In this document: positions 11,648-22,051 of the stretch, piece by piece
Layout of the letters: each line of letters opens with the position of its first letter
How positions within the stretch are numbered: the first letter of the stretch is position 1
NCBI GenBank assembly: GCA_002946415.1
Contig: NJPS01000048.1
Location: 1,178,001-1,242,000, forward strand
Reading direction: 5' to 3'
From: Rutstroemia sp. NJR-2017a BVV2
Lineage: Eukaryota > Ascomycota > Leotiomycetes > Helotiales > Rutstroemiaceae
Length of the DNA: 64,000 bases
Notes under the pieces: model-generated
Database searches by the model: none
Told to the model about the DNA's origin: nothing
The model's input: the letters and a program-made list of their open reading frames with translations, nothing else
Made by a program: the position numbers and the translations under genes

Positions 11648-13487
11648 TCATAATTCCTCTTCGTCTTCAACCTTCATTGCTGGCTCGGGAAGTGGAGTGT
11701 GTGCTGCTTCGGCTGCAGCTATAACGTCTATGCCACCGAATCCTGCCCCTAGTCGCTTCTGTAAAGAGTCGGTATCGCCGTGTAAGCTAGCTCTGTGTCT
11801 CTTCAATGGACTTCCAAGGAAGTTATCATCCGTCAAGCTTTTGCCAAAGACGTTATTCGGTAGTGTTGCCGCAGTGTCGGTTTCGATGGGAGGAGTAGCT
11901 GTAGCCGAATTACCACCAGCTGAAGACGAGCGCGCATCAACTTTCTCCGCGGAATGCTGGCGTTTTAACTACAACGTTCGTGAGCTCGCAGGTACATCAA
12001 AGAAGAATAGGAGGATCATACCTTGATACGTCCAACGCCGTCTGCTAATTCTCCCTGGAATTTGGCATCTTCAGGACTTAACAGAGTCTTCACTTCCTTG
12101 TCATCCGCTTCCTCCATCTTTACTGCACCGTTGTCGTCGTCATCGTCATCCTCGCTGTCTTCTAACATATTGCCAGCACTTCCGTTGCTCTTCTTCCTCG
12201 TTTTGCTTCGCTTAGAAGAAGAATTGGTGTCTCGGAAAGCTGAAAACCCAACAGTTCCACCGGATTTTAGGGGTGCAAGGTTCGAGAAATCTAGTTGTCT
12301 TGATCTCCGCTTGGTAGCACTGTTGCCGGGCTTTTGTTGTTTGGAATTTGGAAGGATACCCATCTTCTGCAATTGACCTGGTAGAAACATTTAGCGATTA
12401 AAATATAGAAGAGTAATGCCGGAGAGTACTTACGTTCGCCTCGATAGAAGAATGTAAACACAGCAAAAGGCTTGTCGGGTCCATCTATGCCGGTGACTGT
12501 CTGTGTGCTTATAGACTTAGGGTCCAAAGTCTTGGGTTTGGCAAAACTTGTTGTGTGGTCAATATCCCCTCCATCGCCTTCGCCATTCCCCTTTTCCCCT
12601 TCTTCGTCGTCATCGTGAGCATCGAACTGCGGAGAGTATTCACCTCGCTTTATTTCGCCAGAGGCCAGTACTCTGAACATGGCAACCTTTATTTGTCCAG
12701 CTGCTTCTGGGAAGGCGTCGTCGTCGTCGGAATCTGAGCTAAAGTCTTCATCGTCTGAGACCTTCTCTACCGGTGATTGCTCGTTTGAGCCATATCTTAG
12801 GACCTCCCTAGCTATTGATTTTCTCTTGGGCGTCATCATATCAGCGAGTTCTTCATCACTTCCGTTTTCCTCCTTTCTTCGTCTGCGACGCTTCTCGAAC
12901 TTCTGTCTACGCTTTTCGATTCGTGCAGCTGCATCTTGACCATCCAAGTCTAGTCCGTTCAGCCATCGCTCCAAACCGACTTCGCGAAACAGGAATTCCC
13001 TCTCTGCCAACCCACCACCCTCTGACTCGGGTACTTGAACCCACCGAGAATTTACCCATGTTTCTTCGCTTGGTCGCAAGAGTGTAGCAACCTCTTCTTT
13101 CGCTCTCCCGTCGAAGTAGATGTAAGCAGCGATAGTTTCATTTTCGGATTTCGTAATCGGTATGTAAGGACCAACTTGACCTCCATAGTTTGCCTTCTCG
13201 CCAAGGCCAGGAAGGCCAGCGACAGTTTGGGGCTGAGGATAGGGATTCTCTGGAGTTGGTTTGGGAGTGCTGTATGGAATCGATAGACCTGGAGTCAATA
13301 AAGTGATTGAGATAGCAAATTTTGCAGGTTCTGGTTTGTTTGTGGTAGAATCGCGGGGAACCTTGGGTTGTGGGACTGGTATAAATGTGTTGATTCGACT
13401 GAACCTGGATTGTCGATTGATACCGAACTCAGGTAATGGTGCACCCTCAGCATGTACGCTGACTGCAATACCTTTGAAGCAAGGCAT
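11648..13487 (-). CDS. Uncharacterised nuclear-type protein, DUF7918-like N-terminus
   Basis: Three exons (13487-12434, 12377-12022, 11968-11648) encode 576 residues; all junctions have GT-AG and keep phase. The first about 170 residues look globular, starting MPCFKGIAVSVHAEGAPLPE, with YIYFDGRAKEEVATLLRP and WVNSRWVQVPESEGGGL; order and motifs resemble the fungal DUF7918 family, a by-eye judgement. An arginine/lysine block (EKRRQKFEKRRRRRKEE) and several acidic Asp/Ser runs follow, then FAVFTFFYRGERQLQKMGIL, which closes the folded part across intron 1. The remaining C-terminus is disordered with basic patches (KRSKTRKK, KRRSRQLDF). Basic/acidic low complexity and NLS-like clusters suggest a nuclear, chromatin-associated role, which is inference. 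It is divergent from NTF2 across a 1.8-kb gap. Confidence 0.7.
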
Positions 13488-15284
13488 TGTTCCTCACCAG
13501 TGTGCGGTGGCAGGCGAAGCTGCACAACTCTATGGGAATTGGTGGTCGTTGGGTGTAGATTCGAAAGTGAGGAGCGAGTGAGCTTTCGAACGCTCCGGTA
13601 GTCAAGAGGCTGAAGATACAACCGTACTACCTACTCTTGGAATCAAGTAGGACTAGCGAGTGCAAACGTGATAGGAAGCCTTGCGCATAAGCTACAAGCA
13701 AACGTGGATTGCTCCAACTCTCGGGTTTTTGGAAATCGGACAGAGCAGTGAAGTAACAGGAAGAATACGGGAAGAAGTAATGTATCAAGTTGTACGTTGG
13801 TTTTTATGTGCCACATAAGAAATGCAGGTTCCTGAAAGCAATGAATTTCACGATAGGTCGATGGACTTCGCTAGACGGACGAACAATATGCACATTACGG
13901 AAGACTTATCGAAAAAACATCCTGGAAGAGAGGGGCGCGAGCGAACTATCAAATAGATTTGGTCCACCGGGTCATGCAAAGTGCAAGTCACAGGTTGTTG
14001 TTGTCAGGGAATATGAATGCGCTGGAAGAAAGACCAAATCACACCGCTTGTATCCTTCAGGAATAGTATCGAGCACGAAGCAATGGAAGATTCATTGCTT
14101 GCCTTAGGAGCCTTTTTGGTCTTTTGGTCTTTTGGTCTTTTGGAAGAGGTTGGCGGTGACGGATGATTCATTGATTCACCCGACCCCGACTTGCACACCA
14201 CCCCTCGCTCACTTATTACATAGTATGAGTCGAGGTCGCTCGTGGACCTTCCGCGCTTTTGGGAGAGGGACACCCGAGGTCGTTCATATGCACAGATGTA
14301 CGAGTAGATAAAGATAAAAGACAGAAAGGCTAGCAAATCCTTCTAGAATACTCCAGAAGCAAAGGATCGATTGCTATGAACGAGCTACGTGGTGCACATG
14401 CTACGATATCCCCCATTACCTACGAGTCTACGACTTACTCTTACTCTGTATCTGCAAGAGACGATCCGGACCACATATTATACAGCGACTGCCCTTTCCG
14501 CTACCCTTCATACATTTGCCCTATGCATCCTGGCCGTCCCCTTTCTCAGCTCGACCCGTGCATACCATACCCATACTCTTCAGTCTGGATCATACGGTCC
14601 TGGTCTACTGCCATTCCCATGTGCGACAGCCCTATTGATTTCTCGAAAGACGTTAGCTGCATTCATCACGTTGCGGAAAAGTATAAAGATGTGCGTAGAT
14701 CTTTCAATGTCAGACTGTTGAGCTTGATGATTGATTGAATCAACATGGTTGTTCAGTTGGCTGTTCTTAATGAAGGTTGGGTCATCATGAAAGAGAAAGT
14801 GTAAATTTGAATGCTTTAGCGCAGGGAAATCTGTAATGTACATACCGGAAAGGGCAAATCCCCCCCTCAATGATGCATCAACCATTGGGGGAGAAGTGCT
14901 GAACTTCACTCCAAGAGCTCGACAAGAGCAAGAGAAGGTCGAGATTATGATAGTAACGTCATGCTTTGCTGTCAAAGGAGACCTGGGCATGCTCTCAAAA
15001 ACATGAGACTTGGGAAAAAAGAAAATGAAAAAGGATGAAGATGTGTGAGTGGGAATAAGTCTTTGTGCGGGAATTTAAAGAAGAACCTCTTGAATTTTTC
15101 GAGATTATTTGGCGACCAGCCTTATCTTTTTATGGTAAAGCGTATTCCGGCCCAAGTTGAGGTTATCAAAATCCCCGGGACAAACCCCTCCAAATTTCCC
15201 CTCCAAGTCAAGTATAACAACACAACAAAATAAACAGTCTCTCTTAACCACTTCTCTCAAAATACCCTCAACATCTCATACAAG
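13488..15284. other. Long divergent intergenic region upstream of NTF2
   Basis: This 1.8-kb region lies between the acidic-protein start (13487) and the NTF2 start (15285). It holds both promoters and a short 8-bp tandem repeat near 14119. Open frames of 105-136 codons occur on both strands at 13790-14990 but show no domain, signal peptide or convincing composition. No tRNA or ncRNA was recognised. Confidence 0.5.
14113..14144. repeat. 8-bp tandem repeat (GGTCTTTT)3
   Basis: Three perfect copies of GGTCTTTT run from 14119 to 14142, inside the non-coding region between the acidic-protein gene and NTF2. Confidence 0.85.
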
Positions 15285-16079
15285 ATGGCCAGTAAGTAGA
15301 GTCTGTTTCGTTTTCTCATCTACGTCTGCTCCTGTTATACATCGTGTTTTCACTGGATGTGTTAGCTGTTCTACTTTGGGCCCCCAAGACTAACTTCTTT
15401 CCACAGACTTCCAAGAAGTCGCAAGTAAGTTAACGCACATCTCAGAACATTCCGAAGCATCTGAGATTAGTCGAACCATTTCGAGGGGTTTATGCGACGA
15501 TGATATGGCCTCTCGTCAACTGCGCTGATCGATTTCCCGTCTCTAGAGCAATTCACGGAGTTCTACTACAACCAGTTCGATGCTGACCGAACGCAACTGG
15601 CTCCTCTCTACGTCAGTGCATACCTTAGTATTAAGACGATAAATTTCTAACGGTCTCTCTAGCGCGAGAACTCTATGTTGACTTTCGAGTCTGCTTCAGT
15701 CGCAGGCGTCGCTTCTATCATTGAGAAACTCGGAGTAGGTGGTAAACCCCATTTATCCTAGGCAGATGCTAAGACCTACCTGTACAGTCTCTCCCCTTCG
15801 AGAAGGTAAAGCATGCCGTTTCGACACTCGATGCGCAGCCATCTGGAGAGCATGGAGGAATTTTGATCTTGATCACAGGAGCCTTGTTGGTATGTTAAGG
15901 ATTTCCGAGCTATCCTCACTCAAGAGAAACCTCCCCAAGTACCTTTTGCTGATATACACTCCTATCAGGTTGACGAGGAACAAAGACCAATGAACTACAG
16001 CCAGGCTTTCCAGCTCATGCCTGATGGTGCCGGAAGCTACTTCATCTTTAACGATGTCTTCAAGTTGGTATTTGGGTGA
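15285..16079 (+). CDS. NTF2: Nuclear transport factor 2 (NTF2)
   Basis: NTF2 carries RanGDP back into the nucleus through nuclear pores. Six exons: 15285-15291, 15407-15424, 15547-15611, 15663-15734, 15788-15889 and 15969-16079. Together they encode 124 residues, the usual family length. The assembled protein starts MANFQEVAKQFTEFYYNQFD, continues through LAPLYRENSMLTFES, and includes the conserved LILITGALLVDEEQRPMNYSQ and the C-terminal FQLMPDGAGSYFIFNDVFKL, all landmark NTF2 sequence. Exon 1 is only 7 nt and exon 2 only 18 nt, so simple ORF searches miss the gene. All five introns are GT-AG and 51-122 nt long. The single NTF2-fold domain separates it from Mex67/Mtr2-type proteins. Confidence 0.95.
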
Positions 16080-16762
16080 TTTGCTAGCGAAAAGTTGGGT
16101 AATAGAGGAAATCGGCGACAGAATCACCTTTGTCGTTTTTTGCACGCGTTATATCTGCCGCTTTTCGGAAGGATGAAGACATAGTGATCTTTCAATTGAG
16201 AAACGATTCCCAAACGTCATAAATCAGTGGACAAGTCTGAACTGCCCCTCCATCTGCCGATCAACTGAAATATATGGGACGAGCTTCGACTCCCAATGCG
16301 ACAACGGAAACCGTGAGGACGACGCATGAGTTTTGCCATAGCTTCGTAATCCTTTTTAGGCATCGATAATATCGGTGAATCAGCTGCCCGCTGCAGGTGT
16401 GAATAAAGCCAATTCTAAGTCCGTACTTCGTAAACAAAAGAAGCTCAGCCTCATTCAACGTCTGTTTTCTTAATCGGGACTAGTGCCGTACGCAGCTTCT
16501 CGGAATACATTGTAAATAATCTCGAAACACCTAACTAGCTCTAACTTAGGATTCAATCAATTGCAAATTGAAGACCCATATCCCATACGAACGGTTTCCT
16601 CATCAAAGCGCAAGCGAAATAAATCTGGTCATCCTGCATCCGTACGTTTGAAACGATTTATGTGTTCGCAAAGAACTACGTTCGTTCTTTGAGGAAAATC
16701 GGCATAACACCTCCCTTGAGCTCAGCATCCAAACTCCCATCAATTCTACACCAGAAGCAATC
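16080..16762. other. Intergenic, NTF2 3' flank and TVP18 promoter
   Basis: This 683-bp spacer lies between two plus-strand genes. Only short frames occur; no further feature was seen. Confidence 0.5.
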
Positions 16763-17513
16763 ATGACTATCGCAGAGGAATTTGCGACGCGAAATTTCAG
16801 TATGTAGACTGTCTCTGGAGCTCACTTGATCCTAGCTAATCATAACTCTAGGTATCTACGGACAATGGTAAGTCACCGAACTATCCCGAACTTCCCAAGA
16901 TGCCCAAATCTGCAAGCAAACTGGCACAAACGATTACCTTGTTCCTTTTGAACCGAAATGCCGCGTGGTAACTTCCTGCACATCCGGGGGTGTCGAAGAG
17001 CTGATATGGGACGCAGCGTATTTGGTTGCGGATGAAGCTTTTGATCATGTCTGACGGAAAACAGGACCGGAGTACTATGCGTACTACTCTGCTTTGCCCT
17101 CGGCATTGCAAACCTCTTCCACATAAGTTTAATTATCATCTTCAGCGCATTATGCCTGTAAGTTTCAAGTCTTGGTATTTCTGAAGTAGCATTTGATCTA
17201 ACAACCTCACAGAGTGTGCTCATTCCTCATAATCTTCATTGAAATCCCTCTCCTCCTCCGAATCTGTCCTACTTCTTCCAAATTCGATACCTTCATGCGC
17301 CGCTTCACAACCAACTATATGCGCGCTGCAATTTACCTTGGAATGGCCATCGTTCAATGGCTCAGCCTTATCATCAGTGCAACCAGTCTCATTGCGGCCG
17401 CCGTTCTTCTTACAATCGCTGCTGCGTTCTACGCCCTAGCTGGACTGAAGGGACAGGGTTTCGTTGGAAGCAAGACGCTAGGTGGGCAGGGTGTTGCACA
17501 AATGATCCTATAG
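16763..17513 (+). CDS. TVP18: Golgi apparatus membrane protein Tvp18
   Basis: Four exons (16763-16799, 16852-16867, 17065-17157, 17213-17513) encode 148 residues. The assembled start MTIAEEFATRNFSIYGQW, followed by TGVLCVLLCFALGIANLF, matches the conserved N-terminus of Tvp18, a late-Golgi vesicle protein with four membrane segments. Hydrophobic segments are at about residues 19-38, 40-62, 84-107 and 109-126. Exon 2 is a 16-nt micro-exon that supplies SIYGQ and part of Trp18. Precise function is unknown in the family, beyond association with Tlg2-containing compartments and vesicle traffic. The gene converges with the aldo/keto reductase. Confidence 0.93.
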
Positions 17514-18405
17514 ATCACTGGGAAAAGGGCACACGAACGACCCGAGTGGCGCAAGTGATGGTCACAATCACAAGATAATGCTCGGTCACGACAGAAGATG
17601 AAAGCGAAGGAGGATGAAATTAAAACCATTTTGATCTGATTATAGTTTAAGAAAAGGCGAGAGCATGCGGGAAAAGGCGTCAAGGGATCTTGCGATGGCA
17701 CTGCAGTGTAGCTGTTTTCGTATCTGACACGGATATTTCAACCGAAACCTGGGGTTTCTTCCTTTCTGCAAAAGCTCGCGGTGTACATTTCATACCTCAT
17801 GTTTATCAAACCATTTTGATGTTGCTTTGATTCTGGTTGTAAACTAGGTTTGAACCTCATATTTATCCTTGTGTGTTTGTTACGATCGATTACTTTCGAT
17901 TGAAGGAGTTAATAGGACAGGGTTGCAAAAATGACTTCACGAAATGATGTGTTGCCTCATGCTATTCATGTGCGGCTATTTCGTTGCTTTTATACAGTTC
18001 CCAATCCTATTTTCATGCTCATGAGGGGACAGCTTACAGTCCGTTTTGAGACCTTATTCCACTGCTATAGTAAGCAGGACTTCCTTTAGTAGTCGGTTAA
18101 TTCTCATAAATAGACGGTTCGCCCCGTTTCCAAGCTTTCTCTAAAGGTCCGGAGTTTCTTTGTAGGGCTGAATAGGCGATTGAGGTAGGGTCACAAGGTA
18201 CGTAAAGTTGGCACACAAAAGTATATGCCTGCTTTACACAGTACGTAATAAGTTCAATGTTTGAGATGTCACATTAAGATTGACTTATGGTCTTATCCTA
18301 TGTCTCAAGAATCTAATCTCAACATTTCCATCTTATTTGTAGTCCTCGCCTCCTTCATCTGGTATGACTCGGCGATGTGTCATTCTTGCCCTAACGGCAT
18401 GGCTG
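17514..18405. other. Intergenic, convergent 3' flanks
   Basis: This 892-bp region between TVP18 and the aldo/keto reductase contains no recognisable gene or repeat. Confidence 0.5.
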
Positions 18406-19795
18406 TTACTTACGAGGACGCACTACTGGTTGATGAGGCAAAGCATCGATGTGCGCAGAGATCTGCGTTGGAAACACATCAGACGCAGTGTTCGTCGACT
18501 TGTAGTCTCTAAAAAGGAAGTTCATCGGGAACCCGATATCGAATGGTGCAGCGCCGTCAATCTCGGCCATCTCCTCCTCGGACAGCTCCACGGACAACGC
18601 GTCCATGTTAGCTTTGAGGTGCTCGACCTTTCGCTGCCCGATGATAGGGAACACGTAGGGAGTCTTATGCATGACGTATGCAAGTGCCTACAAAGCGAGG
18701 GAAAGGGCATCAGCTCTTCTGTCATCACACGAGTTCATTCATAACGCAGACTTACAATAGCATGCAGATTCGTGCCCTTCTTATTCGCAATCTCTTCCAA
18801 CTTCTCGGAGATTTTAATATCACTTTCCGAAAGCTGCGCCGCCCTCGCGCTCCCAGCTTCCCCAGACTTCCGCGCCTCAGCCGTCTTGAACTTCCCCTGT
18901 CCCAGCGGCGCCCACGGCGCAATCGCCATCCCCTGATCCCGACACATGGGTATAATCTCGCGCTCCATGTCCCGGAACCCGGCGTTCCATCTCCCCTGGT
19001 AGACGGAGAAGGGGCGCAGGCCGTTGGCCCGCGCATAGCTGTTGGCTTTCACGACGAGCCACGCAGGCGTGTCGGATATGCCGAGGTAGAGGACTTTGCC
19101 CAAGGTGATGAGGTTGTTGAGCCCGTGCATCACTTCTTCGACGGACGTGGTGAAGTCCCACCAGTGCACGTACAGCAGGTCGATGTAGCTGGTTTGGAGC
19201 TTGGCGAGACTGTGCTCTACGGAGGTGCGCATGCTTTTCAGGGAGTTGCCCACGTAGTTGGATTGGAGGGGCTCGGTGGCGCGGTGGGCATTGCGGAATC
19301 CCGTGGTGTATTTTGTGGCGATGCTGGTGGGTTGTTAAGGTCTTTATCGGTTGTAGAGAGGGTAGGAAGGACATGCACTAGTTGGTCTCGGTTACCGCGT
19401 GCTTTCATCCATTCCCCTATCCAGGTCTCCGACTCCCCGTTTTGATAGGCGTTTGCTCTAGTAGTGTGGTTAATGCCATGGAGGAGCGAGATGCACTGGT
19501 GCTATACTTACGTGTCGAGGAAGTTGCCGCCCGCGTCGTAGAATGTGTCGAGCACGGAGAAGGATTGCTCCTTGCTACACTCACCCATGAAGTCTTTCCT
19601 ATATATGTGGGAAGGACTTGGTCAGCTCTTGCTGCTGTTTATTTCTCGAGATTGAGAAGTGCAGCTGTACCATGCATCACCAAAGTTCATGGCGCCAAGA
19701 CATAATGGTGATACTTTGACACCGGCAGTGGGTGCTAGGATTCGGTGGTAGCCGAGTATGGAGGCTGGCTTGGGAGCTGGTACGTAGATAGACAT
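18406..19795 (-). CDS. Aldo/keto reductase, aryl-alcohol dehydrogenase (AAD)/norsolorinate reductase-like
   Basis: Five exons: 19795-19671, 19598-19512, 19457-19377, 19323-18756 and 18687-18406, 380 residues. The start [10 protein letters not shown] is preferred over an upstream ATG at 19822 because family members begin there. The AKR catalytic tetrad is visible: Asp70 and Tyr75 (FLDTANAYQ), Lys102 (VIATKYTT) and His151 (LLYVHWWDF). LCLGAMNFG near the N-terminus and [17 protein letters not shown] near the C-terminus match NADPH-dependent aryl-alcohol dehydrogenases of the AKR9 type, which reduce aromatic aldehydes or act in detoxification and secondary metabolism. The real substrate is unknown. 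Intron 3 (19376-19324) must be spliced as GC-AG to give GNRDQLVIATKY; every GT choice breaks the frame. Exon 4 shifts from C-ending to G-ending codons. No other biosynthetic genes adjoin it. Confidence 0.88.
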
Positions 19796-20591
19796 TGTGC
19801 TTGAAAGATTTGGCTGGGGCAAATGGATGATATAGATGTATTGCTTGAGTGGAATGAAACTGGAGGGTAAACATGGTCGAGCATAGTCGCTTTATATATT
19901 TGCTTTCCTCGGTGGTATCGACTAACGAGTTGATGTCGACGCTGTGCCATAGAGCGTATTTCGGACTTATGAGCTACGAGACATAAAATCAGTTTACGGT
20001 CGTACCCAAGCTGACCTGCTACGGGATATCATTCTCGGACTTAAGAGGCGGAGATAAAATATCATTTTATCCATGTTACACAGCTTGTCATCAACGACGG
20101 ACTGATCCAACAGTTGGATCGATAGGACAACGGACCATTGTGATGTCCAAATTATATGAAATGCATGAAGGGGCAGTAGCGAAGCTGCTGTCTGCAAGTG
20201 GGTAGGTCATGCAAGTTCCTGACAAGCTAAGCCTGGAAATATCCCACTTCGCGTAGAAACAAGCGGCCTAAAACTCCACGATACGGAAGCGCCGATACGA
20301 TGAGGTGCAGTCAGTTCCCCAGTGCCGGAGAACCGGCCTAATGATGGCACCAATACCTTAAATCAACAATCACGGTATGTCAAATCCTCTGAGAAGGTTA
20401 TTTGTAGACAATTACACACTCAGCATGACGATTACTTCGAGCATACTTTCTGGAACCAGCCTGTCCCTTCCACAAAGGAGAGGCCGGCATGCTTTGATCA
20501 AGTTAATCACATATCTTTGCATCTACATAGCAACTTCGCTATTCACCTTAGTAGGACTATGCAAAGCGTTTCTATTCTTTCTTTTTGGGTT
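19796..20591. other. Intergenic, reductase promoter and bZIP 3' flank
   Basis: These 796 bp should carry the promoter of the aldo/keto reductase. No coding frame with support and no repeat were found. Confidence 0.5.
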
Positions 20592-21555
20592 TCAAGAGAC
20601 ACGAAACAGTGGTCTCTCACTACGTTGCTGTCGCCAATGATTTGTCGACCTAAACAGATCATGGCAGTTCCATATAACCCAGCCCCACTCACGTGCAAAC
20701 GCCTCTGTGATTTCCCATCCACTCGGATCCCACGGCTCTCGCCATATAATGATACCCGATCGCTCACTTCTTATCCTCCCACAGCCCTTCATATCAAGAC
20801 AGAGCCGAGTCTCATCATACGACTCCCCAGCAGAGATTAGATTGTCTCTCATCTGAGCTGAAGGCAGTAGATCTAGCCATGGATGATGAGGCGTGGAGAA
20901 CTGAATGGAGGTCGGTCGAAGGCTCTCAGGTAGGAAAGCCTGAAAGTCATGTTTTCTTGGACCTTCCGTGTTAAAAGGCGAAAGTGCATCGTCGTCCATG
21001 TCGTTGGATGTGAGACCAAAGATCTTGGTATTCTCAATCAACGCTTTTGTGAAGTTGAATTGTATTAAGTGTATTAGAAGGTCAGTACGAGGTGACCCGA
21101 GTCGACAGAGATTCTGGGCTAGCATCTCCAGATGGCGCATCGTCGCTTGGGCTATCTTGGAATCTGCTTGTAAGATGTGCACATTCTCGATCACGCGGAG
21201 ATCGTTGATGTCTCCTGGAGCTGGGAAGGCTAGTGATGTTGATCCCTGGATGAAGTAAATATGACTATTTTGGGGCACCAAGGCCGTTCTATCACTTTTC
21301 CCTTGTAGCTCACGTCGCCCTGTATGAGAAATTAAAAGCTGATCTTCAAGAACTTTTATGCTTTGTGTTTTGTTGAACCGGCATGTGCCTGAATCCCTAA
21401 CCACCTGAAATCAGTTACTTACGGCGAGCTCTTTGGTTAACGCGGTTTTGGAGCTTCCTCCGCTTCTTTTGATCAGAGATGCCTGTCCAGTCTGCCTCCG
21501 GCCAAGCACTGCATTGCGGCATTGGTTGCACCGCGATACGATGCTCTTGGTCCAT
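20592..21555 (-). CDS. bZIP transcription factor with C-terminal DUF3425
   Basis: Two exons (21555-21423 and 21319-20592) encode 286 residues. The intron is 103 nt (21422-21320); splicing joins LQNRVNQRARR to RRELQGKSDR and completes a basic region with the bZIP N-x7-R signature (Asn37, Arg45). No long leucine zipper follows, as is common in this group. The C-terminal half carries the DUF3425 pattern: HHPWLDLLPSAQMRDNL, then IIIWREPWDPSGWEI and FAREWGWVIWNC. These fungal nuclear factors often govern stress or secondary metabolism, but targets cannot be inferred here. It lies upstream of, and on the same strand as, the aldo/keto reductase. A 66-residue upstream frame overlaps its start (see findings). 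Confidence 0.85.
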
Positions 21556-21817
21556 GCTTTGGTGGCGAGAACAATTCCAACGGGAGAGGACGCTTGTCAC
21601 AACGGATTGGATAGGAAGGTTCGTAGTTGGATGAAACCATAAGAGAGTAACCGTACATGCAATACGATGACATGCAGGGTCGAGGAAGGAATGAGAAGAG
21701 CAATGGCTGGAGATCTGTTTCACTTGCTACCCCACTTCAATGTCATCCACTACTGGCTTGGTACTCGTAGCACCAAGCCTACCTTGATTAGGAAAGAACT
21801 TTTCCCCGCAGTTACTC

Positions 21818-22051
21818 TTATCTCCGAAAGCATGGACTTAACACCCGATATATAAGAACAAGTGCCATAACCTTACAACTTTTGTAGAGGATCAGAGTCC
21901 TTAAGATTTTTCGACCATGTAGATAAAACTTAGGTAGTATCATGAGCTTGTTGTCTCTGCGCTGGGAGGGTCGATAGTACGCAGCAGGCGTTGCCTGGCA
22001 TAATTCCGCCAGGGACAGAGAACACAATATCGCCATCAAGAATGCACACAT
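21818..22051 (-). CDS. Candidate small secreted protein (77 aa)
   Basis: A single frame with ATG at 22051 begins MCAFLMAILCSLSLAELCQA, which looks like a signal peptide with cleavage after Ala20. The rest is short and basic, with YYRPSQRRDNKLMILPKF, and has only two further cysteines. No family was recognised. Its second half is hydrophobic and may be non-coding or interrupted by an unseen intron. It could equally be a chance frame in the bZIP upstream region. Confidence 0.22.
   Translation of the reverse strand: MCAFLMAILCSLSLAELCQATPAAYYRPSQRRDNKLMILPKFYLHGRKILRTLILYKSCKVMALVLIYRVLSPCFRR

Noticed and set aside
21405..21422. 18-nt intron in the bZIP gene (GTAAGT...TTTCAG)
   Set aside because: Too short to splice. 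The acceptor at 21320 gives a 103-nt intron and completes the bZIP basic region.
18406..21555. Aldo/keto reductase plus bZIP as a secondary-metabolite cluster
   Set aside because: No polyketide synthase, NRPS, terpene synthase, P450 or transporter adjoins them; the surrounding genes are housekeeping.
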